The notes beneath the pieces were generated by a model, which saw only the letters and a program-made list of their open reading frames with translations, made no database searches and was not told the origin of the DNA. A stretch of 64,000 nt of DNA from Escherichia sp. E4742 (lineage in GTDB: Bacteria > Pseudomonadota > Gammaproteobacteria > Enterobacterales > Enterobacteriaceae), in NCBI RefSeq assembly GCF_005843885.1, contig NZ_CP040443.1:4092001-4156000 (forward strand). Reading direction: 5' to 3'. A program made the translations under genes and the position numbers. Positions 41,921-50,917 of this stretch are shown here, piece by piece. Position 1 is the stretch's first letter. Each line of letters opens with the position of its first letter.

Positions 41921-43162
41921 ATGAAAAAAACGCTAATCGCTGCGGCCGTGGCTGGGATGGTTTTACTCTCTTCGAATGCTCAGGCACAGACCGTGCCGGA
42001 AGGCTATCAACTACAGCAAGTGCTACTCATGAGCCGTCATAACTTACGTGCGCCTCTGGCAAATAATGGCAGTGTGCTTGAGCAGTCGACGCCGAATAAA
42101 TGGCCGGAGTGGGATGTTCCCGGTGGACAACTCACGACCAAAGGCGGTGTGCTGGAAGTGTATATGGGCCATTACATGCGTGAGTGGCTGGCAGAGCAGG
42201 GAATAGTGAAAACGGGTGAATGCCCGCCAGCAGATACTGTTTACGCTTACGCCAACAGCTTGCAACGTACCGTCGCTACTGCACAATTTTTTATCACAGG
42301 CGCATTTCCGGGGTGTGACATTCCTGTTCATCACCAGGAAAAAATGGGCACTATGGACCCAACCTTTAACCCGGTGATCACCGATGATTCCGCCGCATTC
42401 AGTGAGCAGGCGGTGGCGGCAATGGAAAAAGAGCTCGGCAAACTTCAGCTTACCGACAGCTACCAGTTACTGGAAAAAATCGTTAACTATAAAGATTCAC
42501 CAGCCTGCAAAGAGAAACAGCAGTGTTCGCTGGTGGACGGTAAAAATACCTTTAGCGCGAAGTATCAACAAGAACCAGGCGTTTCCGGGCCGCTAAAAGT
42601 GGGCAACTCGCTGGTGGACGCGTTCACCCTGCAATACTACGAAGGTTTCCCGATGGATCAGGTGGCCTGGGGGGAAATCAAATCAGATCAACAATGGAAA
42701 GTGTTGTCGAAACTGAAAAACGGTTACCAGGATAGCCTGTTTACTTCACCGGAAGTGGCGCGTAATGTCGCGAAACCGCTGGTTAGTTATATCGACAAAG
42801 CGCTGGTTACCGATCGTGCCAGTGCGCCGAAAATCACAGTGCTGGTTGGGCACGACTCAAACATTGCCTCTCTGTTAACGGCGCTGGATTTCAAACCGTA
42901 TCAGTTGCATGACCAGAACGAACGCACGCCGATTGGCGGCAAAATCGTTTTCCAGCGTTGGCATGACAGCAAAGCTAATCGCGATTTGATGAAAATTGAA
43001 TATGTGTACCAGAGTTCGGAACAGTTGCGTAATGCCGATGCGTTAACGTTGCTGGCACCTGCGCAGCGTGTGACGCTGGAATTAACCGGCTGCCCGATAG
43101 ATGCCAACGGTTTTTGCCCAATGGATAAGTTTGATAGCGTGTTGAATGAAGCGGTGAAATAA
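41921..43162 (+). CDS. agp: Periplasmic glucose-1-phosphatase Agp
   Basis: A 413-residue histidine acid phosphatase related to AppA. It has a signal peptide to about residue 22 (NAQAQ). The catalytic SRHNLRAP is at residues ~38-45 and the HD motif in GHDSNIASL. It frees glucose from glucose-1-phosphate in the periplasm and shows some phytase activity. The start Met at 41921 (after GAGGTGATGGGA) gives the K-12 length. It is followed by a long repeat array that includes its likely terminator. Confidence 0.97.
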   Translation: MKKTLIAAAVAGMVLLSSNAQAQTVPEGYQLQQVLLMSRHNLRAPLANNGSVLEQSTPNKWPEWDVPGGQLTTKGGVLEVYMGHYMREWLAEQGIVKTGECPPADTVYAYANSLQRTVATAQFFITGAFPGCDIPVHHQEKMGTMDPTFNPVITDDSAAFSEQAVAAMEKELGKLQLTDSYQLLEKIVNYKDSPACKEKQQCSLVDGKNTFSAKYQQEPGVSGPLKVGNSLVDAFTLQYYEGFPMDQVAWGEIKSDQQWKVLSKLKNGYQDSLFTSPEVARNVAKPLVSYIDKALVTDRASAPKITVLVGHDSNIASLLTALDFKPYQLHDQNERTPIGGKIVFQRWHDSKANRDLMKIEYVYQSSEQLRNADALTLLAPAQRVTLELTGCPIDANGFCPMDKFDSVLNEAVK

Positions 43163-43170
43163 CAGAAAGC

Positions 43171-43740
<570 letters not shown>

Positions 43741-43745
43741 GCTGA

Positions 43746-43973
43746 TTAAACGTTTTTACGTTCGATGGTCTGTTCGCCCCAAAAAAGCGAATCTTTATCG
43801 GTTTTAGCAAAGGCTTTGACTAACACTTCATCGCTACCTTCTTCCCAAATCTTTTCCGCCATTTTTTCGTCGTACCCGGCGACTTCGAAAATGACCTCGG
43901 CTATTTCCGGCGACGTATTGCGCAGAGATGCCCATTCACCCACGTGATGAGCTTTCGCTTCTTGAGTTGGCAT
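43746..43973 (-). CDS. yccJ: Small conserved protein YccJ
   Basis: A 75-residue acidic soluble protein, the same as K-12 YccJ apart from single changes. It has no signal peptide or membrane segment; the sequence is helical with WEEGSDEVLVKAF. It follows wrbA by 20 bp and is co-transcribed with it in the stationary-phase (sigma-S) wrbA-yccJ operon. Function is unknown. Confidence 0.93.
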   Translation of the reverse strand: MPTQEAKAHHVGEWASLRNTSPEIAEVIFEVAGYDEKMAEKIWEEGSDEVLVKAFAKTDKDSLFWGEQTIERKNV

Positions 43974-43993
43974 GCGTATCCTCCTGTTGAAGA

Positions 43994-44590
43994 TTAGCCG
44001 TTAAGTTTAACTGCCAGACCAGCGACATATTCCCCCTGATAACGTGCGATAGACAACTCTTCCTGGCTGGGTTGGCGTGAACCGTCACCGCCTGCAATGG
44101 TGGTTGCGCCGTACGGCGTTCCGCCGCGAACCTGCGAGACGTCAAAAAGTTCCTGCGCTGCGTAGCCAATAGGGACAATTACCATGCCGTGGTGCGCAAG
44201 TGTCGTCCAGGTGGATGTGATGGTTTGTTCCTGACCGCCGCCGGTGCCAGTAGAGCTAAAGACGCTCGCCAGTTTTCCGTACAATGCGCCAGAAGCCCAC
44301 AGGCCGCCAGTCTGGTCGAGGAAGGTACGCATTTGCCCGGACATATTGCCGAAGCGGGTTGGCGTACCAAAAATAATGGCGTCGTAATCGGCCAGTTCTT
44401 GCGGAGTTGCAACGGGTGCAGTTTGCGTTTTACCGCCTGCTTTCTCGAATAATTGCGGCTGCATGGTTTCCGGTACACGCTTAACAACAACTTCTGCGCC
44501 ATCGACTTTGCTTGCGCCTTCAGCGACTGCGCGCGCCATCGTTTCGATATGTCCGTACATGGAATAATAAAGCACCAGAACTTTAGCCAT
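43994..44590 (-). CDS. wrbA: NAD(P)H:quinone oxidoreductase WrbA
   Basis: A 198-residue flavodoxin-like FMN protein that reduces quinones by two electrons, limiting semiquinone stress. The FMN phosphate loop YYSMYGHIETMA lies at residues 9-20, and the family insertions GTPTRFGNMSGQ and STGTGGGQEQT are intact. wrbA is a well known insertion site for Shiga-toxin phages of the 933W type. Here the gene is whole, so that site is empty in this strain. Confidence 0.97.
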   Translation of the reverse strand: MAKVLVLYYSMYGHIETMARAVAEGASKVDGAEVVVKRVPETMQPQLFEKAGGKTQTAPVATPQELADYDAIIFGTPTRFGNMSGQMRTFLDQTGGLWASGALYGKLASVFSSTGTGGGQEQTITSTWTTLAHHGMVIVPIGYAAQELFDVSQVRGGTPYGATTIAGGDGSRQPSQEELSIARYQGEYVAGLAVKLNG

Positions 44591-44966
44591 TTCTAACCAC
44601 TCCTCGTGTTATCTCTATTCCGTAGCGATTCGCTACCACTCTTTTAAAGATAAGACGTCCTTTTCAGAGTGCAAATTTCACAACCACTTATTTGATTTAT
44701 AACAACTTTCACAAGCGCGTAAATTTGTCGCAAAATGATACATTTTTATCCCATAGCGTTTTTTTAATCATAAGAGAGGCTTATGGATAATTATTGGAAA
44801 TGATATCTATTCTCGCTCAGAACCTGTTGCAGGATGTTACCAAACGCGGGTTCACCCGCGTCAGTTCACTAAGCTTAGTCCCACGTAGCGAAAATATGGC
44901 ACCGCCATACGCCGCGTTAATCCTATGCAATGCAATATGATGTCTACATCAAGACGGAGGTCAGTA
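44591..44966. promoter_or_regulatory. Intergenic region wrbA-ymdF
   Basis: 376 bp between divergent wrbA and ymdF hold promoters for both. A stem ACGCGGG-ttca-CCCGCGT (44844-44861) lies in the middle. AT-rich DNA from 44640 to 44820 has the look of a sigma-S controlled region. The ymdF start is preceded by ACGGAGGTC. No open frame of interest was seen. Confidence 0.5.
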
Positions 44967-45140
44967 ATGGCAAACCATCGAGGCGGTTCCGGCAATTTTG
45001 CAGAAGACCGCGAAAGAGCATCAGAAGCAGGTAAAAAAGGTGGACAGCACAGCGGGGGAAATTTCAAAAATGACCCGCAGCGCGCATCTGAAGCAGGAAA
45101 AAAAGGTGGCAAAAGCAGCCACGGCAAAAGCGACAACTAG
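44967..45140 (+). CDS. ymdF: KGG-repeat stress protein YmdF
   Basis: A 57-residue, very hydrophilic protein made of two KGG (con-10/YciG-type) repeats: RASEAGKKGGQHSGG and RASEAGKKGGKSSHG. Paralogues such as YciG are induced by sigma-S in stationary phase and under heat or acid stress. The start ATG 44967 follows GGAGG; a longer frame from 44925 has no ribosome site. It is monocistronic, ending before a bidirectional terminator. Confidence 0.93.
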   Translation: MANHRGGSGNFAEDRERASEAGKKGGQHSGGNFKNDPQRASEAGKKGGKSSHGKSDN

Positions 45141-45202
45141 CCGGGCTAATCAATGACGAATGGACGAATGCATTTTTGTCTGAAGCTCGTCAAAAAGCCA
45201 TC

Positions 45203-45226
45203 ACCGCCGGTTACCCGGCGGTTTTC
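45203..45226. terminator. Bidirectional terminator ymdF/rutG
   Basis: Stem ACCGCCGG-ttac-CCGGCGGT followed by TTTCTG on the plus strand, with a T run (GGCTTTTTGAC) shortly after it on the minus strand. It ends ymdF transcription and probably that of rutG from the other side. Confidence 0.75.
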
Positions 45227-45229
45227 TGT

Positions 45230-46558
45230 TCATGGCTCCTGATGAACAACTTCTGGCGGAGGAACGTCGACCAACTTTCTGCTTAACAACGCATTGAGTA
45301 AAATCGCGCCAAAAGTTGCTGTACCGATCCCTCCCAACGTAAAACCGCCCAGCGTCAGAGCAAAATCACCCGCGCCCAGCACTAACGTTACCGCGACCAT
45401 TATCAAATTGCCGTTCTGGCTTAAATCCACATGATTTTGTACCCAGATCCGTGCGCCTGCGACGGCAATTAGCCCGAACACAACAATTGATGCACCACCA
45501 ATCACCGCTGCAGGAATGGTATGAATCAGCGCGCCAAATTTCGGTGAAAAGCCCAACAGCATGGCGATAACGGCAGCAGCAACAAACACCAGCGTCGAGT
45601 AGACTTTTGTCACGGCCATCACACCGATATTTTCAGCATAGGTGGTCACGCCGCTACCGCCGACAGAGCCGGAAAGCATCGTCGCCAGCCCATCACCGAC
45701 GAATGCTCGTCCCATATACGGATCCATATTGCGTCCGGTCATCCCGGCGACCGCCTTGAGATGACCTAAGTTTTCCGCCACCAGAATCACCGCCACGGGC
45801 GCAATCAGCATCATCGCCTGACCATTAAAACCAGGAGTGGAAAAATGCGGCAGACCGAACCAGGCAGCATGGCTGACGAGAGTAAAATCGACGGCTTTTC
45901 CCAGCCCAAAAACGTTGGTCATCAACCCATACAGCAGACAGGCGACAATTAACCCTACGAGAATCAACAACCGCTGGATCATGCCACGGGTAAACACGGC
46001 CACCAGCCCAATACACAGCACCGTCATTACCGCCATCCAGCTATCAAAGCCTGAAGCCGATACACTTTTTACCGCGATAGGCGCTAAATTCAGACCAATC
46101 GCCATCACCACCGCGCCCGTCACTACTGGCGGCATCAGACGTTCAATCCAGCGCGTACCGATCTTCATCACCACCAGGCCAATGACGGTATAAACCAGCC
46201 CACAGGCGATAATCCCGCCCAGCGCGATGCTGATATTCGGGTTAATCCCCTGACCGTTAAAGCCCGTCGCGGCGATCACCACGCCAACAAAAGCCGCGCT
46301 GGAACCGAGATAACTGGGGACGCGCCCGCCGGTAATAAAGAAAAACAGTAACGTGCCGATCCCCGACATCAAAATGGAAAGATTGGGATCCAGCCCCATC
46401 AGAATCGGCATTAACACCGTCGCGCCAAACATCGCCACCGCGTGTTGAACGCCCATTACTGCCGTCTGAGCAAACGGCAATCGTTCATCCGGCGCGACCA
46501 CGCCGCTCTCTGTAGAGGTCGATTTCAACTGCCAGTGAGGAAAATCGAACATTGCCAT
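45230..46558 (-). CDS. rutG: Pyrimidine permease RutG
   Basis: A 442-residue NCS2 (nucleobase/ascorbate) transporter of the uracil permease type, with about 14 membrane segments. Family motifs AENLGHLKAVAGMTGRN and the QNGNLIMVAVTLVLG region are present. It imports uracil and thymine, and xanthine, for the Rut pathway. The start at 46558 gives the K-12 length; the longer frame runs into rutF. It is the last gene of rutABCDEFG. Confidence 0.96.
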   Translation of the reverse strand: MAMFDFPHWQLKSTSTESGVVAPDERLPFAQTAVMGVQHAVAMFGATVLMPILMGLDPNLSILMSGIGTLLFFFITGGRVPSYLGSSAAFVGVVIAATGFNGQGINPNISIALGGIIACGLVYTVIGLVVMKIGTRWIERLMPPVVTGAVVMAIGLNLAPIAVKSVSASGFDSWMAVMTVLCIGLVAVFTRGMIQRLLILVGLIVACLLYGLMTNVFGLGKAVDFTLVSHAAWFGLPHFSTPGFNGQAMMLIAPVAVILVAENLGHLKAVAGMTGRNMDPYMGRAFVGDGLATMLSGSVGGSGVTTYAENIGVMAVTKVYSTLVFVAAAVIAMLLGFSPKFGALIHTIPAAVIGGASIVVFGLIAVAGARIWVQNHVDLSQNGNLIMVAVTLVLGAGDFALTLGGFTLGGIGTATFGAILLNALLSRKLVDVPPPEVVHQEP

Positions 46559-46578
46559 CAGCTGTCTCCTTAAGGAGG

Positions 46579-47073
46579 TTAACAAGCAGGGCGCATCAGC
46601 GCGTGATAACTGCGATCGAACCACACCAGCCCGTAGGGGGTGGCGTGACGATGAATCGCTTCGATGGCGCAAAACAGAATGTCGTGGGTGCCGACGCTCA
46701 CCACCTGGCTGATACGGCAGTCAAACGAAACCAGCGCCTCTTCCAGTTGCGGGCATCCGGTCACACCCGTCTGCCAGCGGGCGGCGGCAAAGCGGTGTTC
46801 CATGGGCGTTTTGCCGCCAAAAAGGTTTGAAAGCGGCTCCTGCCCGGCGCTAAGTGTATTTACACACAGCGTTCGGTTTTCATTGAATATCGGCCAGACG
46901 GACGCCCCGCGATTCAGGCACACCAGTAATGTAGGCGGCGTGTCGGTCACGCTGCAGACCGCGCTGGCGGTGAACCCGGCGCGCCCGGCTGGACCGTCCG
47001 TGGTAATGATATTGACCGCCGCGCCCATACAGGACATCGCATCGCGAAAGGTTTGTTGATCGACAATATTCAT
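46579..47073 (-). CDS. rutF: Flavin reductase RutF
   Basis: A 164-residue NADH:flavin oxidoreductase of the HpaC/DIM6-type family. It supplies reduced FMN to the RutA oxygenase. FTASAVCSVTDTPPTLLVCLNR is the family's FMN-binding stretch near residues 34-55, and a closing GLVWFDRSYH motif is kept. It starts 10 nt after the end of the rutE remnant on the same strand, so its translation may be affected by early stopping in rutE, although it has its own ribosome site (AAGGAG). Confidence 0.95.
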   Translation of the reverse strand: MNIVDQQTFRDAMSCMGAAVNIITTDGPAGRAGFTASAVCSVTDTPPTLLVCLNRGASVWPIFNENRTLCVNTLSAGQEPLSNLFGGKTPMEHRFAAARWQTGVTGCPQLEEALVSFDCRISQVVSVGTHDILFCAIEAIHRHATPYGLVWFDRSYHALMRPAC

Positions 47074-47083
47074 AGTTTGCTCC

Positions 47084-47631
47084 TTATAACAGCCCGCAGG
47101 CCTCTTCAAAGGACAGACGCGGCAGGCGCGGATAAAGTTTGCTGCTATCGCCATAGCCGATGTTAATCAGCAAGTTGCTTTTCAGCGTGCTACCCGCAAA
47201 AAAGGCGTCGTCCACGTGTTGACGGTCGAAACCAGACATCGGGCCGGTATCCAGCCCCAGCGCACGGCAGGCAACGATCAGATAGGCCGCCTGCATGGAA
47301 CTATTGCGAAACGCTGTTTCTTCGGCAAGTTGTGGGCTGGAGGTAAACCAACTACGGGCATCGCCGTGGGGAAACAGTTGTGGTAACCGTTCATAAAATT
47401 CACTGTCCCAGGCGACGATAGCGGTGACGGGCGCAGACGTTCTTTTCCTTCTGCAGTGCGGATAAACACGATCCGTGCCGGAGAACAGTTAGCTGATGTC
47501 GGCCCCCATTTCATCAGCGCATAAATCTCCCGTAGCGTCTCATCGCTGACGGGTGTCTCCCGCCAGCCGTTGTGAGTGCGGGCATCGGTGAACAGGGTGC
47601 TAAGCGCACCTGGGCTAACGGCTTCGTTCAT
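47084..47631 (-). pseudogene. rutE: Broken malonic semialdehyde reductase RutE
   Basis: RutE reduces malonic semialdehyde to 3-hydroxypropionate. The first ~68 residues are normal (to GKERLRP). The next residues of the K-12 protein (ALSSGNLQKTLTAP) are absent, and the frame shifts, stopping after 117 codons. The correct frame resumes from about 47400 (SEFYERL) through MQAAYLIVACRALG to EEACGLL. The locus is 548 bp; 196 codons plus stop would be 591, a loss of 43 bp. The breakpoint has one copy of GCGCCCG, which K-12 should have on both sides, so slippage between short direct repeats is likely. YdfG can partly replace this activity. Confidence 0.9.
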
Positions 47632-47640
47632 AGCAATTCC

Positions 47641-48441
47641 TTACAGGGCGGCTTCACGGTGATGTAACAGGCTGGCAAGCCCGTTGAGTAACAGAGCATT
47701 AAACGTTTCGGGATCGGTCACGTTGCAGGCGTGTCCGCCATAGCGCATCACCATTTTCTGGCTATCGGGCAGGGCGGCATGAAGTTCACTGGAACATACT
47801 GATGGCACCAGCAGATCATCACTGGCGCAGATGATTTGCACCGGGCAGTGGATGCGAGCCGCATGGTGACTAAAGTCAGCGCGTTTGAGGGCGTTAAGTC
47901 GACGAAGTAAATTATTTTTGCCCTGAAAATGCGCCAGTGCCAGCGCGTCTTCTGCTTCCAGGCGAGGTGCGCGGGCCGCCATCCAGTCGGCGGGATAGAG
48001 GAACAGCGGCTGCGCTTCCACCCATGCCTGTGCGCCGCCGCTATACAGTAATCGTTCGCGAACCTGAAAACAGCGGCGCGTATGGGCGTTTATTCGTAGC
48101 CAGCCGTTAACGCTGATCAGCACAGTTACCGACGCGGGATAATCCAGCGCCAGCTGCATTCCCACCAGCGCACCGAGCGCATGGCCGACCACCGCGTAAC
48201 GCTCAATCCCTGCGGCTACCAGTGCCTGATGCAATTCTGCTGCCATCTGGGCGATACTGCAATCTTCCGTCAGCGTATCGGGATTATTGCCGGTGCCGCG
48301 CTGGTCGTAACAGACTACCTGATACTCCTGCTCCAGCACCGCCAGTTGTGGTAACCAGTAACTGCCGCTACCGCCAAGACCCGAAATCAACACCACTACG
48401 GGCGCATCAGCATAAGGGGGAGGTGAGAGTGAAAGTTTCAT
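47641..48441 (-). CDS. rutD: Putative aminoacrylate hydrolase RutD
   Basis: A 266-residue alpha/beta-hydrolase that speeds release of malonic semialdehyde from aminoacrylate. The oxyanion region LISGLGGSGSYW and the catalytic His region YGGHACNV are present. At the nucleophile elbow, GHALGAL has Ala where most relatives have Ser. The K-12 protein, as I recall it, has the same feature, so this is not a new mutation. It starts 7 nt after rutC. Confidence 0.93.
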   Translation of the reverse strand: MKLSLSPPPYADAPVVVLISGLGGSGSYWLPQLAVLEQEYQVVCYDQRGTGNNPDTLTEDCSIAQMAAELHQALVAAGIERYAVVGHALGALVGMQLALDYPASVTVLISVNGWLRINAHTRRCFQVRERLLYSGGAQAWVEAQPLFLYPADWMAARAPRLEAEDALALAHFQGKNNLLRRLNALKRADFSHHAARIHCPVQIICASDDLLVPSVCSSELHAALPDSQKMVMRYGGHACNVTDPETFNALLLNGLASLLHHREAAL

Positions 48442-48448
48442 CGCGGCC

Positions 48449-48835
48449 TCACTTGGCGATATGCGCAATCGTGGCGATTTCCACCAGCGCGTCAGGTTTT
48501 ACCAGTCCGCACTGAATGCAGAATCGCGCCGGTTTGTCACCCGGAAAAAACTCGGCGTAGATTTCGTTAATCGCGGCGTAATTTTTCCAGTCGGTAATAA
48601 AGATGCTGTTGAAGGTCACATCCGCCATCGTGCCACCCGCCGTTTCGATCACCTTGCGGATGGTTTCCAGAACGTGGCGGGTTTGCGCCTTTGGGTCATC
48701 GGCAAACAGCACGTTATTATGTTGATCAAAAGCCAGCGTACCGGAGACGTACACCACGCCATCAGCCAGCGTGCCGGGAACGAAGGGGGCCAGCGGTGCG
48801 CTGCTGCCAGCGGGAATAATTACAGATTTCGGCAT
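48449..48835 (-). CDS. rutC: RutC, Rid-family aminoacrylate deaminase
   Basis: A 128-residue YjgF/RidA-type protein proposed to process 3-aminoacrylate or its peracid in the uracil pathway. The Arg-containing signature [20 protein letters not shown] is at the C-terminal third. It lies between rutB and rutD in the usual order. It is clearly different in sequence from the Rid protein at 37494-37865. Confidence 0.95.
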
Positions 48836-48846
48836 CGTTAAACTCC

Positions 48847-49539
48847 TTAAGCGATACGAGCAAAGGACGTGGGAGAAAGCGCGTCGCAGAACGTTTCGAC
48901 GTCGCTGACCCAGCCAAAAAAGGTTTCGATATTGAACAATGCGGCTTTCTGCGCAAATTCAGGCCCTGCCTGGTGAGTTGCGTCTTCCAGCACCACGCCG
49001 AAATACTCCAGAAAAAAGCCGTCGCGTAGCGTCGATTCGACGCAGACGTTGGTAGCGATACCAGTGAAAACCAGATGGCGTATTCCGCGGCTGCGCAAAA
49101 TGCTGTCCAGCGGTGTATTGAAGAAACCGCTGTAGCGCGGCTTCGGCAGCACAATATCGCCAGGCTGCGGCACCAGTTCATCCACCAGTTGATAATCCCA
49201 GGAGCCTTTCGCCAGCAATTTCCCTTGCAGCTGCGGCTGCTTACGCATGGTTTTCAGGGCGTTCGATTTATGAAAATTCGGTGAGCCGGGGCCGCCAGCC
49301 TCGACATACTGTTCATCCCAGCCATTTTGAAACCAGATGATCAACATCCCTGCCGCTCGCGCTGCGGTCACGGCGGTTTGAATGTTGGCAATGACCGGGC
49401 GAGTGGTTGAGACATCAAACCCGGCGAGATCTAAGTAGCCGCCTGGCGTGGCATAGGCGTTTTGCATATCCACCACGATCAGTGCACTTTGCTGCGGATC
49501 GAAGGTAATGGCTTCCGGTCGAGCGGTTAAGGTTGTCAT
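48847..49539 (-). CDS. rutB: Ureidoacrylate amidohydrolase RutB
   Basis: A 230-residue isochorismatase-like cysteine hydrolase that splits ureidoacrylate into aminoacrylate and carbamate. The catalytic triad is visible: Asp in [10 protein letters not shown] (about 24), Lys in LPKPRYSGF (about 133), and Cys in [11 protein letters not shown] (about 166). The chosen ATG shares its first base with the rutA stop (TGATG). An alternative ATG one codon earlier overlaps as ATGA. Confidence 0.95.
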
Positions 49540-50630
49540 CATGCCACCTCCTGTGTAAGCGCAGGGAGATGGGGGCGGCACAGCATCAGTGGTTGAATGC
49601 GCTCGCCGAAGGTTTCGATTCCCGACAGAAAATCATCGAAGGTCAACAGCACGCCTTCGGCACCAGGCACGCTTGCGACTTCATCTAACATGCGCGCGAC
49701 ACTGGCGTAAGAACCGACTAACGTCCCCATATTGATGTTTACCGCCGAAGTGGGATCGCCCATTTGACGGACGTTGGTGTCAGTACCGGAGCGGGTATCT
49801 TTCTGACTTTGTTCGGTTAGCCAGCTTAACGCCTCTTCATCCGCGCCTGCTTTGTAGTGTTCCCATTTGGCGCGAGCGGCATCGTCGGTTTCGTCGGCAA
49901 TCACCATGAACAACACATAAGAGCCAACGTTACGCCCGGTTTGCTCTGCGGCCTGTTTCATCCGCGCAGCGGTTGGGGCGAAAGCCGTGGGCGTATTTAC
50001 CCCTTTGCCGAAACAGAAGTTGAAATCGGCATACTGGGCGGAGAACGCCATGCCAGCGTCGCTTTGCCCGGCGCAGATCACTTTCATGGGTACACTCGGT
50101 TGCGGACTGACGCGACAATCATTCATGGTGAAAAAATCGCCTTTAAAATCGCTTTTCCCCGTGCCCCACAGGTCGCGCAGCACCTGAACATATTCGGTGA
50201 GATAGTCGTAACGACGGGAGAAATAGTCATCACCAGGCCAGATACCCATCTGCTCATACTCGGGCTTTTGCCAGCCAGTCACGAGGTTGACGCCAAAACG
50301 CCCGCCAGAGATGGAGTCAATGGTTGCGGCCATACGGGCGACTATTGCCGGAGGTAACGTTAAGGTGGCAGCTGTCGCGTAAATCTGAATGCGCGAGGTC
50401 ACGGCTGCCAGCCCCGCCATCAAGGTGAACGACTCAAGGTTGTGATCCCAGAACTCAGTTTTGCCGCCAAAGCCACGCAGTTTGATCATCGACAGGGCGA
50501 AATCGAAATGGTAGTGCTCCGCTTTTTGCACAATGGCTTTATTCAGTTCAAAGGTCGGCATGTACTGCGGCGCGTGGGTCGAAATGAGCCAGCCGTTGTT
50601 GCCAATAGGTACGAATACGCCAATTTTCAT
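49539..50630 (-). CDS. rutA: Pyrimidine oxygenase RutA
   Basis: A 363-residue FMN-dependent monooxygenase of the luciferase-like family. It opens the uracil ring between N3 and C4 with O2 and FMNH2 from RutF. NLVTGWQKPEYEQMG and VKVICAGQSDAG-like segments mark the flavin site. The start at 50630 gives the K-12 length. It is the first gene of the rut operon, with a sigma-54 promoter about 75-100 bp upstream. Confidence 0.96.
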   Translation of the reverse strand: MKIGVFVPIGNNGWLISTHAPQYMPTFELNKAIVQKAEHYHFDFALSMIKLRGFGGKTEFWDHNLESFTLMAGLAAVTSRIQIYATAATLTLPPAIVARMAATIDSISGGRFGVNLVTGWQKPEYEQMGIWPGDDYFSRRYDYLTEYVQVLRDLWGTGKSDFKGDFFTMNDCRVSPQPSVPMKVICAGQSDAGMAFSAQYADFNFCFGKGVNTPTAFAPTAARMKQAAEQTGRNVGSYVLFMVIADETDDAARAKWEHYKAGADEEALSWLTEQSQKDTRSGTDTNVRQMGDPTSAVNINMGTLVGSYASVARMLDEVASVPGAEGVLLTFDDFLSGIETFGERIQPLMLCRPHLPALTQEVA

Positions 50631-50715
50631 CATCAACCTCTCTTCGTCTCGTAAAGTGAAAGTCTGACGGGGCGCTGCATCCTGCATATCCTTTTCAGCC
50701 GCGTAATGGCTTGTT

Positions 50716-50731
50716 TGCAAAGCGGATGCCA
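50716..50731 (-). promoter_or_regulatory. Sigma-54 promoter of rutABCDEFG
   Basis: On the minus strand the sequence reads TGGCATCCGCTTTGCA. It fits the sigma-54 consensus TGGCAC-N5-TTGCA with correct -24/-12 spacing; only the last base of the -24 element differs. The transcript would start near 50704, 75 bp before rutA. The rut operon is known to need NtrC. Confidence 0.85.
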
Positions 50732-50795
50732 GTTTTTAAAAATTCAATGTTATTAATGTGTTAACATTGCGTTATCTAAAATGTCTGGAAAAAAG

Positions 50796-50811
50796 TGGAC
50801 TAAACGGTCAA
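50796..50811. promoter_or_regulatory. RutR operator
   Basis: TGGACTAAACGGTCAA fits the RutR palindrome TTGACCA-N2-TGGTCAA at 11 of 14 defined positions. It lies between rutA and rutR, where RutR is known to repress rut until uracil or thymine binds it. Confidence 0.75.
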
Positions 50812-50817
50812 AACAGT

Positions 50818-50834
50818 TGCACATAAAACATGCA
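50818..50834. promoter_or_regulatory. NtrC-like site
   Basis: TGCACATAAAACATGCA has the dyad form TGCAC-N7-(G/A)TGCA of NtrC sites, about 100 bp upstream of the sigma-54 promoter, a normal distance for an enhancer. Only one clear site was seen; a weaker second site may exist. Confidence 0.6.
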
Positions 50835-50917
50835 TCCGTGCGCGATGAGAGTGCAGAAGGTCGAGGCCGGGCGGGGGTTTTGCTATCCTGTTGCTAATCT
50901 ACAAGAGGGGAGAGCGC

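Noticed and set aside
47776..48441. RutD read as an inactivated hydrolase because the nucleophile Ser is Ala
   Set aside because: The K-12 protein has the same GHALGA motif as I recall it, so the change is ancestral and not a defect of this strain.
50706..50722. Plus-strand TGGC...TGCA as a sigma-54 promoter for rutR
   Set aside because: The spacing between the GG and GC elements is three bases too short. The correctly spaced element is on the minus strand and points to rutA.
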